Positions 1-8,224 of a stretch of 64,000 nucleotides of DNA are shown here, piece by piece. Below the pieces are notes generated by a model that worked only from the letters and a program-made list of their open reading frames with translations, did not search any database and was not told where the DNA came from. How positions within the stretch are numbered: the stretch's first letter is position 1; each line of letters opens with the position of its first letter. The stretch lies in contig NZ_JACJFN010000001.1 of NCBI RefSeq assembly GCF_014164785.1, forward strand, positions 1,612,001 through 1,676,000, read 5' to 3'. The position numbers were made by a program, and so were the translations under genes. Origin of the DNA: Aquipseudomonas guryensis. Lineage in GTDB: Bacteria; Pseudomonadota; Gammaproteobacteria; Pseudomonadales; Pseudomonadaceae.

Positions 1-2487
1 AACCACCAAGTCACATCCTGGAATGTACCTGGCAAATTCGCCAAGATCAGAGAACAATACATTTGGGTTGCCGCTGTTTCTTAGAAGGTCTAGCTTGTAA
101 AATATTGAGTCTCGATCAAACTCTCCTGGAGTGGTGTTTATGTAATTACCATGTCCGTCCGAGACGCCCTTCTCCTTCAGGCTTGTACCGTTTAAGGCTG
201 GTACATCAAATAACACCGATCCTGCCCAAGACTCCTCGATACTTATGCCCTGCTCATAAGGCAGGGAGAGGCGGTAAAAACCTCCAGGAAGATAAGTGGT
301 TCCGTCCTGGAAAAGAATTTTTATTCTTTGATGGGTGTTTATATACTCAACTATATCTTCAAAATCGGGGACTCCAATCGATCCTCCGGCTAAAGCAACG
401 GAGAACTCGGTCCGTTCAGCGGCGTAGTTAAGTTCTAACTCTATCGTATCGCCATCTATTGAAAATACAAATATAGGCCATCCGTCAATGTAATGAAAGT
501 CTGGAGAAATAAAGCCATTGCGAACCGGTACAGATTGTTCTAGATCGGAGAAGTCCAAAATTATCGATGCTGGATTGCAGTTGGGCAGGTCGGTGCTAGG
601 TTGGGCATATGACTTTATTAACCTCCCTACGCTCCCGCCTCTGCGCATTTGACTGGCAACGGTGTCCACCCATTCAGATAAGTCGCGAAGGGTGAAGTTG
701 CTCTCTTTTTGGTCGGCAATACGCCCTGATCTTGTCCCGACATAAAAGCTATTGCATTTACTTCCGTCTCTCCCGAAGTTATCAAATCTTAGCATCGAGA
801 GAGCATATTTTGAGTTGCGCTGGGTTGCTTGAGCATTTCCTAAGTCAGTTCCCTTTTGCGCAACCATTTCAGGTCTTTGGGTTGCACTCCCAACAGCCCT
901 TGCGTGAGTTTCTTTTATAAGCCTGTCTGGGGTAATAGCAGCTAGAGCAGTAAGCTTTCCGATGTCTAGTGATGCACCAAGGCCATAAGAAGACTGATTG
1001 TAATATCTGCCGCCGCCGCTATCATAAATAGCCACGCAATCATCTGCGTCTTTTATTACAATGACGTCTAGCTTAGGTTCAAAGAACAATTTTTCTGAGA
1101 AAAAACGTGAGCTTTTGAACGAGACATAAATTATCAAAGATAAATCCATTACATCTCGATATTCTTTTACTAGGGCTCCTTTGCCATGTAACTCCCAGTA
1201 AAGTTTATCCATGAGCAAAGGAAGAGAGAAGTCTTCGTTTTTCTGTATAAAACAAACTGACGCCATTGGGATGTTGATATCCTCAAGTGGGGATATTTCT
1301 GCCAAATCTAGGCGTTTTCTAAATCTCCCGCCAAAGTAACTATACTGAGGAAATCCATTCAAGAAACCTTCTATGAGATAGCTGGTGCTTAGTGACCTAA
1401 TAAAATCCCTCGCTCCCCCATCGTGCGATATGTAATTATCAAACGCTAAATATCCTTTCCACATTCCCTCGTTGGAGCCGCCGGCCATGTCGATGACTAT
1501 TGGCGCGGAGCCATCAAATTTTCTTACTACCCGACCTATGGATTGAACAAGTTCGCGACCACTACCTAGTGCGTACGTAAGTACTAGTAGCTTAGCTTCT
1601 GGTATATCTATGCCTTCATCAAGTTTATGCTGGTGAATAATGATGCGGGAGTCTTTAACCTTTAAGGCAAGGGCAACGCTTTGAAATTTAAGATTTTGCC
1701 CTGGATTTTCAACTTTGTCGTGGATGCTTACAGTTACGAATTCCTGAGAGAATATGTCATGATACGAAAGTACGTCCGCCAGGCTTTTGCACTTAACTAT
1801 GCACTTAAGGTTCGGGTGTTTGTTTAGGAATCCGCTAACTACCGAAAGCAAATCCTCTCTCTGCTCCTGATAAAATTCGGGCTCAACTATGACGCCATCA
1901 TTGCAGGCTTGACGAAATGTATATACGAAGTATTTTTCGGTATTAATGTTGAGTTCGAATAGATCGTTTCTGTATGGCGTTGCCGTTACAACTACCTTCA
2001 CTGCTTTGCTTTGGCGAATAATCTCTCGCCATACCGGGGATGGCTCGGAGTGCCCCTCATCAACGATGATTAAGTCGAAACTAGCCTGAACCTCAGTCAG
2101 AGAGCTATCATCAAGTGTAGATAGCTTTTGAAAAGTTGTAATATAGATTCCGCAGCCTTGATTAAAGTTGTTGTCCCTATAGGTGGCCTTAAGCTCTATT
2201 TCGCTATCATTAAGGGTCTTGCGGAAAAACTTCTTAGAGATCTCTCGGTGCAGCTGAGATTTAACTGCTTTTCTATGGCAGACCACAAGAACTCTAGATT
2301 CATCGCAAAGATGAGAGATAAGGGTTATGACGCCAGTTTTGCCTGCACCTGTAGGCAGGTTGACTAGAAAAGATCTTTCTGTAGATTCCGCCTTCCTATA
2401 ATCAACAAATGACTCTAGCGCGGAGCGCTGACAGCCCCTTAGGCCTTCCGTATTTTTATTTAAATAATCAATAATCCTTTGAGCCAT
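1..2487 (-). CDS. SF2 DEAD/DEAH-type helicase, 3' end beyond the window
   Basis: An uninterrupted frame of 829 codons starts at ATG 2487 and is still open at position 1, so the gene is partial at its C-terminus. I checked every codon of this frame and found no stop. Visible SF2 motifs are Walker A PTGAGKT (residues 45-51), DEGH motif II (143-146), TATP motif III (168-171), and in the second RecA lobe LDEGIDIP (motif V) and QSIGRVVRK (motif VI, 315-323). These predict an ATP-dependent nucleic acid translocase or helicase. Residues after about 350 form a long extension of more than 450 residues that I cannot assign; it could hold a nuclease or sensor domain. The DNA is clearly more AT-rich than the genes to its right, suggesting separate acquisition. 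It lies 148 bp downstream of mrr on the same strand, in a defence-like neighbourhood. The helicase call is firm; the biological role is inferred. Confidence 0.88.
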   Translation of the reverse strand, partial: MAQRIIDYLNKNTEGLRGCQRSALESFVDYRKAESTERSFLVNLPTGAGKTGVITLISHLCDESRVLVVCHRKAVKSQLHREISKKFFRKTLNDSEIELKATYRDNNFNQGCGIYITTFQKLSTLDDSSLTEVQASFDLIIVDEGHSEPSPVWREIIRQSKAVKVVVTATPYRNDLFELNINTEKYFVYTFRQACNDGVIVEPEFYQEQREDLLSVVSGFLNKHPNLKCIVKCKSLADVLSYHDIFSQEFVTVSIHDKVENPGQNLKFQSVALALKVKDSRIIIHQHKLDEGIDIPEAKLLVLTYALGSGRELVQSIGRVVRKFDGSAPIVIDMAGGSNEGMWKGYLAFDNYISHDGGARDFIRSLSTSYLIEGFLNGFPQYSYFGGRFRKRLDLAEISPLEDINIPMASVCFIQKNEDFSLPLLMDKLYWELHGKGALVKEYRDVMDLSLIIYVSFKSSRFFSEKLFFEPKLDVIVIKDADDCVAIYDSGGGRYYNQSSYGLGASLDIGKLTALAAITPDRLIKETHARAVGSATQRPEMVAQKGTDLGNAQATQRNSKYALSMLRFDNFGRDGSKCNSFYVGTRSGRIADQKESNFTLRDLSEWVDTVASQMRRGGSVGRLIKSYAQPSTDLPNCNPASIILDFSDLEQSVPVRNGFISPDFHYIDGWPIFVFSIDGDTIELELNYAAERTEFSVALAGGSIGVPDFEDIVEYINTHQRIKILFQDGTTYLPGGFYRLSLPYEQGISIEESWAGSVLFDVPALNGTSLKEKGVSDGHGNYINTTPGEFDRDSIFYKLDLLRNSGNPNVLFSDLGEFARYIPGCDLVV

Positions 2488-2635
2488 ATATCCCTCTAGG
2501 TGCTTTTTTCCATGCGTTGGAAGTGTCTTCGAATCCCATAGAAATGGTTTTAGAAATCAAGGTGCTGTTTAGCAATGTGTAGAATTGTATTAATAACAAG
2601 CGATGGAAAATTGGCAGATTAATTTTTCTGTGCAG

Positions 2636-3556
2636 CTACTCCTCATCGAAATAGTCGCTATCCAACTTCGGCAGTTTGAGCAGACGTGAAGTTACACCAA
2701 CCTCGTGATCCATCATCAGGTTGACCAGTCGGTTGCCGTCTACCAGCACCATGCCTTCCACCGAACGAGAAAAGTCGATTGCCTGGGCTGTATAGCCTGA
2801 GGTGGTGATAAACACGCCGCGCTTGGCCTTCTGCCCTGCAAGAGCGCCATAGAAGGCCTGCAGCTCTGGCCTGCCAACTGTTCCCTGCCAGCGTTTGGCC
2901 TGGACGTAGACTTTTTCCAGGCCGAGTTTGTCGAGAGAGATCACTCCGTCGATACCGCCATCACCGCTGCCGCCGACGCGCTGCAGATCGTTGCGGCTAG
3001 CGCCGTAGCCAAGGCTGTGCAACACATCCAGCACGATGACTTCAAAGCGGTTGGGGCTTACTTGCAGAAGGTTATCCAGCAGATCTGTAGCCGTTGCCTC
3101 GCGTAGCTCACGTAGAGCCTGTTCCAGGCGGTCGTCAGGGCTAATGGTGGCTGAGCTGATTGCGGGCGCAGGCTGTTCTTGTTCGTCGAGTGGCACAGCA
3201 TCAGTCGGGGTCTTGAGTTTTACATTCATAAAGCCAATGGCGAGCTGTTCGACCTTATCCGCAGTCAGAGGGGCGGGGTGCTGGACGGCATAGGTAATGC
3301 CTGCGTCAGTCAGCTTCCAGTACCCACGCTTGGCGCTGCTGGACAGGCCGGCGCGCTTGAGGCGGTCATGGGCCCAGCCTGCACGGTTCTTGTACGTGGC
3401 CTGGCCGCTGGCAATAAGCTCTTGGCGCTGTGCTTCCGACAGGTTCAGCGCATCAGCAGCGGCCTCATGGGCGTCACGCGCTGTCGCGCCTTCGGGCGTG
3501 GCGGCCAGGTAGCGCAGGATCGGCTCAATAAACTGGTCGTAGGTAGGGACGGGCAT
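2636..3556 (-). CDS. mrr: Mrr-type restriction endonuclease
   Basis: 306-residue protein with the two-part Mrr layout. Residues 1-95 resemble the winged-helix Mrr N-terminal domain (starts MPVPTYDQFIEPILRYL), and residues 168-300 the Mrr catalytic domain. The PD-(D/E)XK-type site is seen as GGIDG (Asp203) and VYVQAKRW (Gln219-Ala-Lys221), the QxK form usual in this family. Mrr enzymes are type IV restriction nucleases that cut methylated or otherwise foreign DNA. The start at 3556 is chosen because a GGAG lies 5 nt upstream and the protein then begins like other Mrr proteins; a longer start at 3619 would overlap the upstream gene. It is 38 bp behind the NERD gene and probably cotranscribed with it. 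Confidence 0.9.
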   Translation of the reverse strand: MPVPTYDQFIEPILRYLAATPEGATARDAHEAAADALNLSEAQRQELIASGQATYKNRAGWAHDRLKRAGLSSSAKRGYWKLTDAGITYAVQHPAPLTADKVEQLAIGFMNVKLKTPTDAVPLDEQEQPAPAISSATISPDDRLEQALRELREATATDLLDNLLQVSPNRFEVIVLDVLHSLGYGASRNDLQRVGGSGDGGIDGVISLDKLGLEKVYVQAKRWQGTVGRPELQAFYGALAGQKAKRGVFITTSGYTAQAIDFSRSVEGMVLVDGNRLVNLMMDHEVGVTSRLLKLPKLDSDYFDEE

Positions 3557-3594
3557 TGCGACTCCAGGCGCAGGGTTGATGTTAGGGCCGCGTG

Positions 3595-4365
3595 CTAAAG
3601 GCTCTGCATGGTTTTGCATTTGGGGAAGGTTGAGCAGCCCCAGAATTGTTGGCCGACATTGGCCCCTGTTTTACGGGTGCGAATAACCAGGGCGCTACCG
3701 CATTTGGGGCATTGCCGCTCGGCTGTCGGATCACTACGGCGCTTGAGGTTATGTACATGCTCGCGGTGGGTAGCGAGCGTCGGTGCGCGGCGGCCGGATT
3801 GCAGGGCGTGCAACATGGCGTCGACTTCCGCAGCGCTAAATAGCGGCTGCTGGAATGACTTGATATAGCGGATAAAGCCGATGCCCTGGGTCACGTTGGC
3901 CGGTACTTCGGTTTTAAAAGTGCTGCCGCCGACAAAGGTGATGACCGAGTGCAGGTGCTCGGGGTTAACGCCAAGGGTGGCTTCCAGTGCTTTGAGGTGC
4001 TTGTAGTTCTGCCGCAGCGGGTTCTGGAATTTGAACGTGCGTTTGTAGAGCTTCTGCGTCCACTGTGGCTGCTTTTCGCTACCGAAGATCCAACCGCTCA
4101 TGTTCTTCGTTTCAAGCACGAAGATGCCGTAAGGCGAGAGGAATACATGGTCGATCTGTGTGGTGCCGTCTGGCGTGTTCAGCGTGACGTTGTGCAGGCG
4201 GCGGTAGGTCTGCTTATCCAGCTGCCAATGGGCAAACAGCTGCACCAGGAGTTCGCCAATCTGGCCCTTGGCCCAGGGCGACTTGAGCAGGCCGATCAGC
4301 AGTGCAGCCGGGATAAACCAGCTCAACATGCTCAAGAGCTGCGCGACGATGGGTGTGAAGTCCAT
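3595..4365 (-). CDS. NERD-domain protein with membrane anchor and C4 zinc finger
   Basis: 256 residues. A hydrophobic N-terminal segment (residues about 7-27, LSMLSWFIPAALLIGLL) suggests membrane anchoring. It is followed by a NERD (nuclease-related) domain, seen in TPDGTTQIDHVFLSPYGIFV and VLETKNMSGWIFG, where the D...E-x-K pattern matches the family. The C-terminus has a topoisomerase-type C4 zinc finger: CPKC, then CSTFPKC near residue 250. NERD proteins are predicted nucleases often found near restriction and helicase genes; their biochemical role is poorly known. The start at 4365 has GAAGG 7 nt upstream. It lies directly before mrr on the same strand (38 bp), so a shared transcript is likely. 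Confidence 0.88.
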   Translation of the reverse strand: MDFTPIVAQLLSMLSWFIPAALLIGLLKSPWAKGQIGELLVQLFAHWQLDKQTYRRLHNVTLNTPDGTTQIDHVFLSPYGIFVLETKNMSGWIFGSEKQPQWTQKLYKRTFKFQNPLRQNYKHLKALEATLGVNPEHLHSVITFVGGSTFKTEVPANVTQGIGFIRYIKSFQQPLFSAAEVDAMLHALQSGRRAPTLATHREHVHNLKRRSDPTAERQCPKCGSALVIRTRKTGANVGQQFWGCSTFPKCKTMQSL

Positions 4366-4515
4366 TTCTTAACCTTCAGCAATCCTGAGTTAACCGGATA
4401 GTACCGAAAGTAGACGTAACTGGACGAAAGAATTCGATGGCGTTTCTAGGGCTGGAGGCATACCGATATGGTTTCGCCGCATCTCGTAAAACGCGGTCTA
4501 CCTCGGCAGTGTCGG

Positions 4516-5091
4516 TTAGATCAGGAACTCAAACGCGGAGAGTAGTTTTACGGTTTCGGGGAGTTTTTGCTGCAGTAGTTTGTCGAGGTATTGCCGCGCA
4601 GTATGTGGTGGGTTTTTCAGCGATGCTCGCTGCCGCTGCGCGGCTTCGAGAACAGCTGCTTTGTCGAGATCCCAAAGGTCAGCAATAAAGTCATCAGGGT
4701 GCACAGGTTCAATATCAAACGTATCGAGGACGTCTTTGGGGAAGTCCTTAAGGTTGAACGTCACGATGACTGAGGCGTTGCACTTAATTGCCGCTGCAAG
4801 TACATGGCGATCATCAACGTCAGGGAGGTTAAGCCCCTCAATCAGTGGGGCGTAATCAACCACCAGAGCATCCGGCACAGCCCTATCCATCAACGAGGAC
4901 GTTCGGTCCAATTGTTCGGCGGTTAGCTCCGGCCGATTGATTAGAAGATTTCGCTTCCACTCGTCATGAACCTGAGCTGACCAGCGTGCTCGGTATACGC
5001 CAGTCAGTGCCAGGTGCATCAAAAAATCGCGCAGCGGTGCCGGGTAGAGAACATTCGCATCATAGAAAGCGGTGAACGGTGAATGCCTCAT
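4516..5091 (-). CDS. PIN-domain toxin-like ribonuclease
   Basis: 191 residues. The N-terminal FYDANVLYP carries the first conserved acidic residue of a PIN fold, and PDVDDRHVLAAAI followed by VIVTFNLKDFP carries the remaining acidic cluster. PIN proteins are usually Mg-dependent ribonucleases and the toxins of VapBC-like systems. The start codon overlaps the stop of the upstream HTH gene by 4 bp (ATGA), the usual translational coupling of antitoxin and toxin. The partner is an excisionase-type HTH protein, not a classical VapB, so this is a VapC-related pair with a non-standard antitoxin. No target RNA can be inferred. Confidence 0.85.
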   Translation of the reverse strand: MRHSPFTAFYDANVLYPAPLRDFLMHLALTGVYRARWSAQVHDEWKRNLLINRPELTAEQLDRTSSLMDRAVPDALVVDYAPLIEGLNLPDVDDRHVLAAAIKCNASVIVTFNLKDFPKDVLDTFDIEPVHPDDFIADLWDLDKAAVLEAAQRQRASLKNPPHTARQYLDKLLQQKLPETVKLLSAFEFLI

Positions 5092-5555
5092 TCGTACCCC
5101 ATCCCTAGCTCCTGGGCTTGTGCCGCTAGTTCATCCATAGCAACGCGGCTCGCGTGATCACGCTGTTCCTTGTAAGCCATCAGATCAGCGAACTTGATCC
5201 TACGATGCCGGCCGGTTTTGGTGTGTGGCAACGCACCTTGATCCAGCAGTTTCACTAGATGTGGCCGCGAAACGTTGAGCATATCCGCACCTTCCTGGGT
5301 AGTCAGCTCGGCATGAATAGGGACGACCCTGACGGCATTACCAAGGGCGAGTTCGCTCAGGATTTCGCCGAGCAAGCGGAGGGCGAACGTAGGCAGCTCG
5401 ACGACTTCGCGCTGCTGCGTTTCGTCAATCAGCTCAATGCGCTGGGTCTCAAGCTTGGTGGTGAGGAATGCAGCTAACTGGCGGCTTGACTCCACAGCCG
5501 CAGCGATTTCTTTCTCATCGGGAAGAACGGTGCGAGTGAGGTCGGCGGTGGTCAT
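5088..5555 (-). CDS. Excisionase-family HTH protein, putative antitoxin of the PIN toxin
   Basis: 155 residues. The C-terminal half carries a MerR/excisionase-like DNA-binding domain: TTQEGADMLNVSRPHLVKLL followed by a basic wing TKTGRHRRIKFADLMAY. The N-terminal 70 residues are helical and acidic and could hold the toxin-neutralising part. The start at 5555 is preferred over one 9 codons earlier because GGAG lies 6 nt upstream. It is translationally coupled to the PIN gene. As with other antitoxins it probably represses its own promoter; two direct repeats lie about 80 bp upstream (5631-5657). Confidence 0.82.
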   Translation of the reverse strand: MTTADLTRTVLPDEKEIAAAVESSRQLAAFLTTKLETQRIELIDETQQREVVELPTFALRLLGEILSELALGNAVRVVPIHAELTTQEGADMLNVSRPHLVKLLDQGALPHTKTGRHRRIKFADLMAYKEQRDHASRVAMDELAAQAQELGMGYE

Positions 5556-5630
5556 GGCTATCTCCAAAAGCTGTGCATTCAATTGTCATCGTGGTTGCTG
5601 TTCGGCACCCACAGATAACCTTATATTCGA

Positions 5631-5657
5631 AATAAACGAAAATCGCAATAAACGAAA
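5631..5657. repeat. Direct repeat AATAAACGAAA x2 upstream of the antitoxin gene
   Basis: AATAAACGAAA occurs at 5631-5641 and again at 5647-5657, 16 bp start to start (about 1.5 helical turns), 76 bp upstream of the antitoxin start at 5555. Position and arrangement fit an operator for autoregulation by the HTH protein. This is inference from sequence only. Confidence 0.5.
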
Positions 5658-6046
5658 CGGCTTGGCGTGGAATGATGGCTCCCTTTGAGCGGGTTTCGTC
5701 GCCACCAAAATCGCCGATGTGGTGTGAGCCTTGGAGACAATTTTGGCCTTCTGGCATCAAAGGCAGGTGACATGCTGGTAGCGGTACGTCCACCGTCCAT
5801 GGACTGTGGACGGTTTGCTGGCTGGACAGCTCACCTGTCAATGCGTCGCAGCTCATGCGCTAAGGGGCGGGCTAGGGTAGGTGTTTGCGCGGCGGCTGTT
5901 TGAAGGCTTGCTGACTTACAGCCCGAATTAATTTATCGCCGCGCATTCACCCAATGTGTTGCAAACGGGTGACAGCCATACATCCCGCCCGGATGAGCAT
6001 ATCTAGCGCTTCTGAGTAGGAAGGGTTTCTTTGAGGATAAAAGTTG
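5658..6046. other. Gene-free interval with a nested inverted repeat
   Basis: No convincing coding frame is seen on either strand; short open frames here have no protein-like character. The only clear structure is at 5787-5814: CGTCCAC/GTGGACG and ACCGTCCA/TGGACGGT are overlapping inverted repeats around a perfect GTCCATGGAC palindrome (5795-5804). There is no T-run, so it is not an obvious intrinsic terminator. It lies between the end of the methyltransferase gene and the promoter side of the toxin-antitoxin pair. Confidence 0.55.
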
Positions 6047-8224
6047 TTAACTTGTAGTTATGAATAGGTCTTGCTGGGCGGTTGACGTTTTCTCATCGGA
6101 GTCACCTGCCTCAGGCCCTACGGCCAGGCGTATGACTTCAAGGTCAGCCTTGATTTCATCGAAACTCAGATCCTCGGCTGCTCGAGCGATCAAAGTCTGG
6201 GATGCCCCGATTACAAAACGATCTCCGGTGGAGATTCGCATGCCAGCAGCTTGTAGTCTGGATGCCAAGGCATCGACTGTCTGACGGACATCCTGGATTA
6301 CTGGTGACTGCTGAAGCGCAAACTCCTTTTTACGGCATACGAGAATTGCGTCAAGGCTAATGGGATCCTTAGCCGCAGTTTTGGGGCTCGCAGCTCGTAG
6401 CTCGGCATGGACAGGGTGAACCGCCACGACGGCCATCCCAGCCTTGTTTATAGCCTCGTATATTGCAGCCCAGCCCTCTGCGCGCGAGTGGTGGAAGCTG
6501 AAAGCTAGAACACCATCATCCTTTAGTACGCGGCACGCCTCGGTAAATACAGAAGCAAGTTGACGTGCGAATACGCGCGGATCTTTGTGTTGCACTTCAC
6601 CTTCGTCAGACGAGTCCTCGCGTGCCATCCACGGATAGCGGTGACGCAGCACGGGCGAGAGCCAGGCGAAGAAAAAATCGCTTAGCTCCGAGTAGTGAAC
6701 GAAATCAAAGTAGGGCGGGTCGGTCACAACCGCATCGACCGATCTGGATGGAACCGGCAACTTCGAGCTATCACCGTTAAGTATCAGCAGGCCGTGATCT
6801 GCCGCTTCTAGCTCCGCCCATGTATCGACGCGACGTGCACGGATCGGATGGCTAGCAACAATCTTGTGCGAACCAGTGCGATTACCATCAGAGTCGTATC
6901 CAAGGGCGATTTCGAACGGCTCATCGAGATAGCGTTTGGCGCGCAAAAGTCGCGATTCAAAAAGTGTGCGAAACGTACCACTGCTCTTGTCAGTACCCCA
7001 TACAGAATTTTCCAGCGGTGTGCGCTCAGGCTTCAAGATATGGTTCGAGAACATGTGCCGAACTGCCCCGGTGCCCTCGCCCTTGAAACTGCAAAACTGA
7101 TTGTTGAACTCCAAGGTGCTGGAGAACAAACACAGCATCTGCTCCTGTACAACTTCGTCGTCGATGCACAAAATTTCACGCAGCAGAAGCCCAAGACACA
7201 GCAGTTGGCGAGCATTGAAGAAGTCACGCCACTTTGTGTAGTTGTAGCCCCGTGCCTGGTCGGTGTTATGACCTGGTCTAACAGATGTTTCTGGTAGCAG
7301 CAGCGATTCACTATCAAGCCGCTTCTTAGCTTCCTCGTAGAGCGCCAAGTCCTCATTACGGACCGGTAGATAGACCTTAGTGCCGTCAGCGCGCAGCGCC
7401 ATCATCGCGTACATGCGATGTGTGGGCGGGGTACCATCCCTGGGAATCATCTCCTTGATACGATAGCGCTGGCCTCCCTTGGCGGTTACGTACTGGCCTG
7501 CTGCTGGGCCATCCTGTGGGTTGAACTGGTGGTTACAGTGCAGGCATCGAAGATCGACAGCGTCGTAGCGATCCTCCAGCACGTTCCAGCAGCTAGGACA
7601 CACGATCTGTGCCCGTGGCTTCTTCTTCGGATAGGCGTCTTGAGAGAAGACATATCGAGAAAGCAGTGGAATCACTTCACCTTCTGGTGTCGTGACGGTC
7701 TTGACCCAGAAGTAGTAAAGCACCTGGATCAGGTCACCCGTCAGAGGGTCGCGTGTCTGGTAGTACCGTTGAATCTCCGGTGCCACATTCCGCTCCAGCC
7801 GTTCGAAGGCGGAGCGAAGCTGTGCCTCTGATACGGGTGTAAACGCCTGGCGAACGAGAAACGTGCTGACTGGGTTTATGTCGCATCCTATAGCCTTGGA
7901 TCCGAGCTTGACCGCTTCGCCAAGCGTCGTCCCACTGCCCATGAATGGATCCAGCACTACCTTACCGGCTAGGTCGTGCGTCTTGTAAAACTGCGCCCAG
8001 ATGTCAGTACCCGGCTGACTCAAAGCCCCGAGCGTAATGCCACGGAAAACCGACCCGAGACGGGTCGCCCACCACTTGTGGATGTGATAGATAGGCCGAT
8101 TGATCTCTTTTCGCCAGCTTTCCTGCTCAGCGACTTGGCTGATCTCAACCAGCGGAAAGTCGCACTCTAAAGCGGTTGCGGCTGTTGCAGGAGCAAGACC
8201 AATCTTGTCGGTGATGGAGTTCAT
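6047..8224 (-). CDS. DNA methyltransferase with zinc-ribbon insertion
   Basis: 725 residues. The AdoMet-binding motif is DPFMGSGTT (residues 92-100) and the catalytic motif is DPPY (502-505, in VVTDPPYFDFVHYSEL), the signature of amino-methyltransferases that make N6-methyladenine or N4-methylcytosine. Between them lies an insertion of about 400 residues with a zinc ribbon, CPSC (209-212) and CLHC (227-230). AdoMet motif first and catalytic motif last gives the alpha-like order, but the large insertion is unusual. Its start overlaps the stop of the upstream nuclease candidate by 4 bp (ATGA), so the two are translationally coupled. The likely role is the protective half of a restriction-modification pair; target sequence unknown. 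Confidence 0.86.
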   Translation of the reverse strand: MNSITDKIGLAPATAATALECDFPLVEISQVAEQESWRKEINRPIYHIHKWWATRLGSVFRGITLGALSQPGTDIWAQFYKTHDLAGKVVLDPFMGSGTTLGEAVKLGSKAIGCDINPVSTFLVRQAFTPVSEAQLRSAFERLERNVAPEIQRYYQTRDPLTGDLIQVLYYFWVKTVTTPEGEVIPLLSRYVFSQDAYPKKKPRAQIVCPSCWNVLEDRYDAVDLRCLHCNHQFNPQDGPAAGQYVTAKGGQRYRIKEMIPRDGTPPTHRMYAMMALRADGTKVYLPVRNEDLALYEEAKKRLDSESLLLPETSVRPGHNTDQARGYNYTKWRDFFNARQLLCLGLLLREILCIDDEVVQEQMLCLFSSTLEFNNQFCSFKGEGTGAVRHMFSNHILKPERTPLENSVWGTDKSSGTFRTLFESRLLRAKRYLDEPFEIALGYDSDGNRTGSHKIVASHPIRARRVDTWAELEAADHGLLILNGDSSKLPVPSRSVDAVVTDPPYFDFVHYSELSDFFFAWLSPVLRHRYPWMAREDSSDEGEVQHKDPRVFARQLASVFTEACRVLKDDGVLAFSFHHSRAEGWAAIYEAINKAGMAVVAVHPVHAELRAASPKTAAKDPISLDAILVCRKKEFALQQSPVIQDVRQTVDALASRLQAAGMRISTGDRFVIGASQTLIARAAEDLSFDEIKADLEVIRLAVGPEAGDSDEKTSTAQQDLFITTS

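Noticed and set aside
3036..4401. Several plus-strand frames opposite mrr and the NERD gene
   Set aside because: The minus-strand genes carry clear family motifs; the opposite frames have none.
5515..5856. Minus-strand open frame of 113 codons over the antitoxin promoter
   Set aside because: It overlaps the start of the HTH gene in another frame, has no ribosome binding site and no protein-like pattern.
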